From Bdellovibrionales bacterium (GTDB lineage: Bacteria; Bdellovibrionota; Bdellovibrionia; Bdellovibrionales; UBA1609), in assembly GCA_020435025.1 (NCBI GenBank), contig JAGRAG010000186.1:5492-18999 (forward strand): a stretch of DNA of 13,508 nucleotides, in the 5' to 3' direction. The translations under genes and the position numbers were made by a program. This document shows, one piece after another, positions 10,001 through 13,508 of the stretch. The notes beneath the pieces were generated by a model. That model saw nothing but the letters and a program-made list of their open reading frames with translations. It ran no database searches and had not been told where the DNA came from. The stretch's first letter is position 1. Each line of letters starts with the position of its first letter.

Positions 10001-11783
10001 CGCTTGCACCCAGCAGGTAGGTAGTTCTACGTCCACAGGCTCCACCATTGCTCTGACCTCTACGGCTCTTACCGAAGGTGTTTATGACTTTTACGCTCTT
10101 CAAACAAATGGGGCCGTTTCTTCTTCTTGTTCCACGGCCACCGTGAGTTACGAATACACGACAGCCGTTACGCTTCCAGATCCACCAACAAGCTTGGCCC
10201 TTCAGTCTCCAACCTATTCACCCGACATTGACACAACACCCACTATTACAGTCAATGGTGTCGCCTCAGGCGATACAGTAAAATTATTCGCGGACAGTGG
10301 ATGTACATTAGAAGTGGCCTCTTCCATTGCTGCCGGAACATCTATCAATTTAACAACTGCCACTCTATCCGTGGGTAGTTATAAATTCTATGCAAATCGT
10401 ACGGACCTCACTCCTGAGACTTCAAATTGCTCTTCAAGTTATGTTAACTATGAAGTCACCGACACCATTCAGCTAGACGACTTCCAATCGGGGCTTGGCA
10501 ACTGGAGTAATGTCACTGGAGACGACGAAGACTGGACAATTAGAAGCGGAAACACTCCTTCTTCTAATGTCGGCCCTAGCTCTGGCTATTTAGGCTCTGG
10601 ACAATACGTCTACACAGAAGCATCCAGCCCCGTCAAAGCCAATGATCTTTTCTATCTGGAGAGCAACTCTTTAAATGCAGGCACCAATCAATTGGCCGTT
10701 TCTTTTAAATGGAATAAGCGTGGCTCTAACATGGGAAACCTCTATCTTGAAGTTTCAACCGACGGAGGATCTACCTGGGACAATCCTGCATGGTCCCACT
10801 TGGGAGCGGATGTTCCTACTGGAGGAAGCGATGTTTGGAAGAATGGAAATGTCGATCTTTGTGGGTTGGGTTACACATCGGGAAATATAAAACTGCGCTT
10901 TAGAGGTTTGATGCCCTCTGGGGGAACTATCTATGAATCCGACATAGCAATCGATCAAGTTCGGGTGTATAATAGCAGTTGTAGCCCACCTTTGAATGTG
11001 GCGATCACACATCCCTCAACCAATTTCGAAATCAATCGTTCCAATTACTATTCCTATCTCTTGCAAGGCACCTGTTCGCAAAGTGGTGGCTCTATCGAAA
11101 TCAGTGGCGAAGTCTCTGCGACCGCCACTTGCTACAGTGGCACTTGGAGCACCAACTTAGATTTTACAGGAGTCGCTAATGGCCCCATACATCTTAACAT
11201 TCGTCACATCTTTGGATCTTTAGAGGGTTCGACAACCTTGGATTTAAATCTCGACACAACAGTTATTCAACATGATGACTTTGAAATCGATTTTGGAAAC
11301 TGGACAAATGTAACTTCAGGAGATGATTTTGATTGGAGTATCAATTCTGGTGAAACTCCATCATCTGGTGTTGGCCCTACCTCTTCCTACGATGGATCCC
11401 AGTATGTCTATACTGAAGCAAGCAGCCCAGCGAATAACAATGATGTCTTTATTATGGAAAGCAATAGCTTCGATGCTGGATCTGACAACATTGAAGTAAA
11501 TTTTTATTACAACAAGCGGGGAGACAATATGGGAGATCTCTACCTTGAGGCCTCTAGTGATGGCGGAACAACATGGGCACCCATTTGGAGTCACTTAGGA
11601 GCTGATATTGGCCGTAACGGAACAGATGTTTGGCGCTCTCAAACGGTTGATGCCTGTGCCTCTGGGTACAATTCCGGAAATGTAAAATTCCGTTTCCGTG
11701 TCGTATTGCCTCCGACCGGTTCCGCATTCCATTCTGATATTGGTCTAGATGCCATCACAATCAAAGATGGAGACTGTCTTTGA
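4032..11783 (+). CDS. Giant modular surface lipoprotein: Ig-like repeats and two C-terminal MAM domains (putative adhesin)
   Basis: This encodes 2583 residues. The N-terminus ends in a lipobox, LTLFMVAC, with Cys38 as the predicted lipidation site, followed by an acidic/proline linker (GDPPPEDDIPP) suited to outer-membrane retention. Domains in order: about 50-1655, fourteen Ig-like repeats of 114-116 residues, each typically with (S/T)QLVFTTQPADPT, IEIRDAYGN, TGPDATANITLSLQSGTG, and K(A/E)DTSGSGGT; about 1656-2145, five repeats of about 97 residues with a STPTIxVSGVxSG core and one cysteine pair; 2146-2318, MAM domain; 2319-2411, Ig-like domain with two cysteines; 2412-2583, second MAM domain reaching the C-terminus. 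There is no cysteine between Cys38 and the second repeat class. No catalytic motif, transporter domain, sorting signal or membrane anchor is seen, so it is probably a lipid-anchored stalk with a binding tip. The ATG at 4032 gives a long, oddly hydrophobic n-region; GTG at 4083 would give a tighter signal peptide (TKSWSR then core) but has no Shine-Dalgarno. The adhesive role is inference. Confidence 0.9.
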   Translation: MSVRFLETFFSSLFWFSVTKSWSRLLFITSLTLFMVACGDPPPEDDIPPNQLRVIAHPPTTVAAGSEIPIQLEIVDFLGQRVTAGPDASANITISLVSGDGSLIGNQTVAASDGLVNFAGSGLSIGQTGIKNLIAVKEDTPFSPSLSVPLNAFSVTHGPASQLVYATQPASPTLAGAEIASLIEIHDAYGNKVTSGIDSTANISISLQSGTGSLNGTTSVAATAGVANFTGQNLNIAALGFKTLRATKADTSGSGGSSAFSVDSASFEIASPAAHHLLITAQPSDPTAAGSEITFVVEIQDIIGNAMTTGPDATADITLTLQNGTGTLGGSLTVSALNGVASFSGSGLNIDLVGSKILRATKADTSGSGGTAALFIDSNAFTIVNAPAHHLTYINQPLDPTTSLTEVTTTIEIRDIFENVVTTGPDATAPVNISLLSGTGSLSGNTTVAAVNGVIQLSGQGTAVDLIGPKVLRFEKSDTSGSGGTGILQIDSATFTISHGPASQLVVVSQPADPILAGDLITLGAELRDSAGNIITSGVDSTANISLSLQSGAGTLGGTLTVPAVSGAISFTATESLNIDLVGAKVLRATKEDTSGSGGTASFAGDSNGFTIQHNVATQMTFTTQPTDPTEAYSEISSIVEIHDAYGNLVTTGVDSSANVTINLQSGTGTLGGATSKAAVGGVTDFTGTGLNIDLQGPGKILRATKADTSGSGGTGSVQVDSIPFAISAPLASQLVFTTQPANPTVAGMDLLPVIEIQDAGGSVITTGPDATANITLSIQSGTGSIGGVLTVAAVNGVASFTATEGVYIDLQGAKTLRAAKEDTSGSGGTGALIGDSTSFFIVHGPATQLYYSTEPADPTEVLADLLPIIEIQDSFGNIVVTGVDATASVNLTLQSGSGSLGGTPSVAAINGVATFTASEGANIDTVGTGKVLRATKADTSGSGGTTSFSTDSAAFEIVPGSASQLVFTTQPAHPTIAGNNLLPVIEIRDGNGFPITNGPDATATITLTLQSGTGTLLGTASVSAVAGVATFTATEALNLNIAGSKILRAAKADTSGSGGTGALFVDSTSFDIQHAAASQISYLVQPGSPTEVGAEISVGLALLDAYGNSVTTGPDSTANVSISVQTGSGSLSGTQVKAAVSGVIDFSGSNLAYSTAETGVILRAIKADTSGSGGTSSMFVDSNPFNVTWPSASQLVFTTQPSNPTTAGSDLLPVIEIRDSGGQPITAGPDATAQITINLQSGTGTLTGTLTVTAIAGVASFTATEAVNIDLIGNKVLRATKEDTTGSGGTSPLTADSASFSIIHAPAAQLAFTTQPANPSVVGTSLLPVIEIRDSYGNLVDSGIDSTANVTLNLQSGSGNLNGSVSVTAVNGVATFTATEAVNIDDVGTGKVLRATKADTSGSGGTTSVVADSNSFSIIAGAASQLVFVTQPADPTGAGLPLLPVIEIRDANGFVVTTGADASAQITLSLQSGTGPLAGTVTLTAVNGVATFTGTENVHLDQLGSKVLRATKEDTSGSGGTASVFVDSSSFNIIHGLATQVVVTASPTDPSAQSSPLTLTAEIRDAYDNIVSSGVDATANISLSLVAGTGVLSGTTSKSASAGVVNFGAAENIQINLTGTGKVLRATKADTSGSGGTGSLSADSASFEVIAFSAPSGLALKNPVSSPANDTTPEVTVSGVTSGNTITLYKNSTCTGTPVASGVASGTSIDLTASPALIDGAYNFYANQDNGSITSPCSTATVQYVLATSTPPVPTLLLLYDPAVSPDIDDTPTIQVSGVNSGHTIRLYRNSTCTTEVGSGVASSSNILISSSALPGNGVYTFYAKAEFASMSSTCSTASVQYELDTTLTPLSSPTSLSLYDPATSPGNDPSPIIQVGGVVSGDSVFLYSDVSCTNLVGFNTATNTSVYIQSGALANGTYDFYATRNNSSGSMSACSTATVQYEVSVTPPTAPTGLSLHVPSVSPNNDSTPTIMVSGVSSGNVVKLYKDSACTQQVGSSTSTGSTIALTSTALTEGVYDFYALQTNGAVSSSCSTATVSYEYTTAVTLPDPPTSLALQSPTYSPDIDTTPTITVNGVASGDTVKLFADSGCTLEVASSIAAGTSINLTTATLSVGSYKFYANRTDLTPETSNCSSSYVNYEVTDTIQLDDFQSGLGNWSNVTGDDEDWTIRSGNTPSSNVGPSSGYLGSGQYVYTEASSPVKANDLFYLESNSLNAGTNQLAVSFKWNKRGSNMGNLYLEVSTDGGSTWDNPAWSHLGADVPTGGSDVWKNGNVDLCGLGYTSGNIKLRFRGLMPSGGTIYESDIAIDQVRVYNSSCSPPLNVAITHPSTNFEINRSNYYSYLLQGTCSQSGGSIEISGEVSATATCYSGTWSTNLDFTGVANGPIHLNIRHIFGSLEGSTTLDLNLDTTVIQHDDFEIDFGNWTNVTSGDDFDWSINSGETPSSGVGPTSSYDGSQYVYTEASSPANNNDVFIMESNSFDAGSDNIEVNFYYNKRGDNMGDLYLEASSDGGTTWAPIWSHLGADIGRNGTDVWRSQTVDACASGYNSGNVKFRFRVVLPPTGSAFHSDIGLDAITIKDGDCL
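4179..8996 (+). repeat. Fourteen tandem Ig-like repeats of about 345 bp, alternating in two subtypes
   Basis: Repeat starts fall near 4179, 4509, 4851, 5193, 5535, 5880, 6225, 6570, 6918, 7263, 7608, 7953, 8301 and 8646. The most constant part is the (A/E)DTSGSGGT loop, present in repeats 2-14 but absent from repeat 1. Even-numbered repeats carry an aromatic in the D(A/S)(Y/F)GN turn (DIFEN in 4, DAYDN in 14) and always KADT; 6, 8, 12 and 14 also have an inserted glycine-type residue before K(V/I)LRATK. Odd-numbered repeats mostly have a non-aromatic turn (DAGGS, DSGGQ), KEDT in most, and often a terminal H(G/A)PA. Synonymous codons differ between copies, so the duplications are not recent. 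The repeats resemble Ig-like beta-sandwich repeats common in large bacterial surface proteins. Confidence 0.85.
8997..10466 (+). repeat. Five tandem Ig-like repeats of about 97 residues with paired cysteines
   Basis: Starts fall near 8997, 9288, 9591, 9882 and 10179. Each has LxLxxPxxSPxxDxTPxIxVSGVxSG, then (V/I)xLYxxxxC, a GxYxFYA strand, and a terminal CSTATVxYE-type strand. One cysteine lies in each of the two last elements, giving two per repeat and a likely disulfide within the domain, consistent with folding outside the cytoplasm. The class is clearly distinct from the cysteine-free upstream repeats and is probably a stiff neck between the long stalk and the MAM-bearing tip. Confidence 0.8.
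10467..10985 (+). other. First MAM domain of the giant lipoprotein
   Basis: Residues about 2146-2318. It opens with DDFQSGLGNWSNV, then DDEDWTI, a GPSSGY...QYVYTEASSP block, a hydrophobic FKWNKRGSNMGNLYLEV strand with a MAM-like G-x-x-M-G-x-L pattern, and ends with an RFR-containing strand and a cysteine. Two cysteines (VDLCGLGY and NSSCSPP) match those of the second copy. MAM domains are jelly-roll adhesive modules of extracellular receptors and bacterial surface proteins. The call is by motif reading only. Confidence 0.75.
10986..11264 (+). other. Ig-like spacer domain between the two MAM domains
   Basis: Residues about 2319-2411. The stretch is beta-rich with two cysteines (LQGTCSQSG and ATATCYSGTW), an INRSNYYSY segment and a GPIHLNIRH strand. 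It resembles the single Ig-like units used as spacers in bacterial surface proteins and differs from both tandem repeat classes upstream. It contributes to a MAM-Ig-MAM tip. Confidence 0.6.
11265..11783 (+). other. Second MAM domain, at the extreme C-terminus
   Basis: Residues about 2412-2583. It parallels the first copy throughout: DDFEIDFGNWTNV, DDFDWSI, GETPSSGVGP, QYVYTEASSP, YYNKRGDNMGDLYLE, SHLGADI and VDACASGYNSGNVKFRFR. It ends in DGDCL five bases before the downstream non-coding gap. This copy is the closer to the general MAM pattern (DFE...GNW...DFDW). Two cysteines occupy the same places as in copy one. Confidence 0.8.
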
Positions 11784-11827
11784 CATTTAGTAATGGCCTT
11801 ACCAAATCGTCGACGACCGTCCAGTTC

Positions 11828-11856
11828 TTAAGGCAAACCTAGCCTTAGTTTCTGTC
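11828..11856 (+). terminator. Possible weak intrinsic terminator after the giant gene
   Basis: TTAAGGC (11828-11834) pairs with GCCTTAG (11842-11848) around a 7-nt loop, with one wobble pair at the base. It is followed by TTTCTGTC, a broken T tract. It lies 44 nt after the stop and 23 nt before the next promoter, so it would separate the giant gene from the small barrel genes. The stem is short, so readthrough is plausible. Confidence 0.4.
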
Positions 11857-11870
11857 TTTCAGATCTTTCC

Positions 11871-11899
11871 TTAATACTCCGTTAATCCTTGGTTATACT
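11871..11899 (+). promoter_or_regulatory. Promoter of the first small barrel gene, same geometry as the giant gene's
   Basis: TTAATA (11871-11876), a 17-nt spacer and TATACT (11894-11899) lie 9 nt before ATG 11909. The octamer GTTATACT and the 9-nt gap are identical to the promoter at 3994-4022. There is no Shine-Dalgarno between the -10 and the start, as expected for a leaderless message. Confidence 0.6.
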
Positions 11900-11908
11900 G
11901 ATTTTACT

Positions 11909-12646
11909 ATGTTTTCCCCTTGGCGAATTTACAAAATATTGGCCAGTTTCTTTATTTGTTCGATCTTAATCGGCGAATCATTGCCAGCCTATGCTCTCAA
12001 AGGATCCAGTCATTTTTTTGGATTGCGCTCAGCGGTCGTCCAAAGTCGCTTGATTCGAAGTGACGCAGACTCGGCGACAGGAACATTCTCTATTTTATCA
12101 AACACCGGCATCGTATCTGAGCTCGTCTACGGCTATAACCTTTGGGGAGCTTGGAACACTTATCTTGAAGCGGATTACACCGCCTATACTTATGAGGGTC
12201 CAACTTCTAGAACTTTTACTGGTTTAGAACAAAGCACGCTCCAGTATGGATGGACTAATGAATTGGCCTATCGCTATGTTCGGCTTTTTGTCACCGTTCA
12301 AAACAGACCTCTTATCTTACTAAAAGAAGAGTCGGCTGCGAACTACCTCGTAGACAAGGTGGATATCCAATTGGCTAACATTGGTATCAAACTAACTGCC
12401 AGAGCTAAAGACTTTGATCTTCATGCTGTGGGATATGTTTCTGTACCAGCAACCACTCCGCTCTATAACGATAGTGAGTTAACAACCTTACAGTCCTCAC
12501 TCCATGGCGACTTTTACATTCGATTTGGTAAAGAGTTCCGCTATGGATTTCATTTTCTCTATCAGTTAGACAACTATACAGTTGGTAATGCCACTTATAC
12601 TGTCAACCACCTTGGCTTTGGGCTATTCACTCAATATGGATTCTAA
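11909..12646 (+). CDS. Small outer-membrane beta-barrel protein
   Basis: This encodes 245 residues. A Sec signal peptide (MFSPWRIYKI then ASFFICSILIG) ends in PAYA with cleavage after residue 29. The mature protein is rich in Tyr, Phe and Trp on alternating strands (VYGYNLWGAWNTYLEADY, LQYGWTNELAYRYVRLFVTV, GDFYIRFGKEFRYGFHFLY) and ends in GLFTQYGF. A C-terminal Phe and amphipathic final strand are the usual signal of barrels assembled by the BAM complex. The size suggests an 8- to 10-stranded barrel, with no soluble domain. No family is recognised by eye. It starts 125 nt after the giant lipoprotein gene, with its own promoter of matching geometry, so coordinated expression is likely. The start has no upstream ATG alternative nearby and no Shine-Dalgarno. 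Confidence 0.8.
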   Translation: MFSPWRIYKILASFFICSILIGESLPAYALKGSSHFFGLRSAVVQSRLIRSDADSATGTFSILSNTGIVSELVYGYNLWGAWNTYLEADYTAYTYEGPTSRTFTGLEQSTLQYGWTNELAYRYVRLFVTVQNRPLILLKEESAANYLVDKVDIQLANIGIKLTARAKDFDLHAVGYVSVPATTPLYNDSELTTLQSSLHGDFYIRFGKEFRYGFHFLYQLDNYTVGNATYTVNHLGFGLFTQYGF

Positions 12647-12720
12647 TAATGACCCCTTGCCAGCATAAGGAATAGAAATAAAGGCAACACCTAGGCGATG
12701 ATCAAAAACAGTGAGATCCT

Positions 12721-13305
12721 ATGAATATGAAGGTCCTGCGTCGTTTCTCGCTTAGGAATATTCTCTTTTTCTCGCTTGTGATGGGGACATCCATCACAGC
12801 CCATGCTTTTACTGTCGACCTTAATTTTTTTTACTTTAGCGACGCATTAACACATTCTTCTGACAACAGTCGATCCGATCTCTACTACGATTTGGCCGTT
12901 ATGACCAACTTGACCCGCACGGGGTCTTTCATGGTCGGGTGGAACTATGGTGCTTACTCTGTTTCTGAGGCAGCAACAAGTTCGACAACTTACTCAGGAA
13001 CAGAAATGGGCCCTCGATTTGGCTGGTATATCGATCGGAAGATGGAGTGGTGCGTGTTTGCTACTTACAACCTGCAAGCCGAAGCCACCTATTCCACAAC
13101 GTCGAATGAGACATGGCGGGGCAGTAGCTACAAAATGGAATTCGGCTACTCTCCAGAAGTCTTTGATGGAGTCTTCGTTGGAGGAAAATTGATCTACTAT
13201 GCCGCGACATTTACTGAAAAATTAGTTGGGTCGGCGACCTACTCAACTGTCTCTTATTCGCGATCATTGATCTATCCAACACTCATGATAAGTTTTCGCT
13301 GGTAG
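12721..13305 (+). CDS. Second small outer-membrane beta-barrel protein
   Basis: This encodes 194 residues. The signal peptide (MNMKVLRRFSLRN then ILFFSLVMGTSI) ends in TAHA, cleavage after residue 29; Met3 is an alternative start. The mature chain of about 165 residues is Tyr/Ser/Thr-rich with alternating strands (DLNFFYFSD, FMVGWNYGAYS, GPRFGWYID, VFVGGKLIYYAATF) and ends LMISFRW, a terminal aromatic fitting a barrel of about eight strands. It resembles the preceding protein in size class and composition, but I see no clear sequence identity, so they may be distant paralogues or only similar in fold. The 74-nt gap upstream has no clear promoter or terminator, so the two barrel genes are probably co-transcribed. 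The Shine-Dalgarno is weak (GTGAG about 6 nt before the ATG). Confidence 0.75.
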   Translation: MNMKVLRRFSLRNILFFSLVMGTSITAHAFTVDLNFFYFSDALTHSSDNSRSDLYYDLAVMTNLTRTGSFMVGWNYGAYSVSEAATSSTTYSGTEMGPRFGWYIDRKMEWCVFATYNLQAEATYSTTSNETWRGSSYKMEFGYSPEVFDGVFVGGKLIYYAATFTEKLVGSATYSTVSYSRSLIYPTLMISFRW

Positions 13306-13353
13306 TCTTTTTTCACAATCTCAGTAGTATAAAAAATCGCTCACGTTATCTTC

Positions 13354-13508
13354 GGATGAATTCTTTTGTAGATTCATGTATGCTTATCCTCCCTCAAAAG
13401 GCTCAGACAGGGCGGTCGGCAGCGGCGCTCACTCTGTGAGCACCACACCGATCCGAACTCGCTTTTAAGGGAGGATAAGCATACATGAATCTGCAAAAGA
13501 ATTCATCC
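13354..13508. repeat. Long near-perfect inverted repeat (47-bp arms) at the window end
   Basis: The left arm 13354-13400 and right arm 13462-13508 are reverse complements except at two positions: 13369 (T opposite G, a wobble) and 13395 (C opposite A). The 61-nt centre (13401-13461) is GC-rich, unlike the AT-rich arms, and holds a 6-bp hairpin (GCTCAC-TCT-GTGAGC, 13427-13441). No coding frame lies inside. The right arm ends exactly at the last base of the window, so no right flank is available to test for a target duplication. Possibilities are a MITE-like element of about 155 bp, a long palindromic terminator for the barrel genes (48 nt after their last stop), or an assembly fold-back. Confidence 0.75.

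Noticed and set aside
11806..11815. Ten-nucleotide palindrome TCGTCGACGA just after the giant gene
   Set aside because: It has no loop and no T tract, is too short to call an operator, and is likely chance.

Overview
The window reads as chromosomal DNA from a Gram-negative bacterium of moderate GC content. Four of its five proteins begin with an ordinary Sec signal peptide, and three of those look like outer-membrane beta-barrels. The fifth is a giant lipoprotein. The style (very large modular Ig-like surface lipoproteins, small orphan barrels, signal-peptide proteins of unknown family) suggests the Bdellovibrionota or a related former deltaproteobacterial lineage. That placement is inference: no rRNA, tRNA or housekeeping gene is present to fix it.

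Layout. Positions 1-1884 (minus) hold the N-terminal 628 residues of an exported protein of unknown family that runs off the left edge. A strong minus-strand hairpin terminator follows at 1966-1998. Positions 2021-2995 (minus) hold a porin-like barrel with a good Shine-Dalgarno sequence. About 1 kb of AT-rich non-coding DNA comes next (2996-4031). It contains an imperfect 31-nt inverted repeat with internal hairpins (3578-3754) and a separate 14-bp hairpin (3763-3797), so it is a candidate structured RNA or mobile-element remnant.

The plus-strand half is dominated by 4032-11783, a 2583-residue lipoprotein. After the lipobox it has 14 tandem Ig-like repeats of about 115 residues, five different repeats of about 97 residues with one cysteine pair each, and then MAM domain - Ig-like domain - MAM domain to the end. 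The 14 repeats alternate between two subtypes, so the true duplication unit is a two-domain block of about 230 residues. Two small signal-peptide barrels follow on the same strand (11909-12646 and 12721-13305).

The giant gene and the first small barrel gene have promoter-like sequences of identical geometry, TTAA(G/T)A-17 nt-TATACT-9 nt-ATG. This predicts leaderless or nearly leaderless transcripts and shared control. The simplest reading of the plus-strand cluster is a cell-surface adhesion or cell-contact module: a long lipid-anchored stalk with a two-MAM tip, expressed with two companion barrels. The function is inferred from architecture only.

The window ends exactly at the outer end of a near-perfect 47-bp inverted repeat (13354-13508). 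This is either a MITE-like element or other long palindrome, or a fold-back artefact at a contig end.
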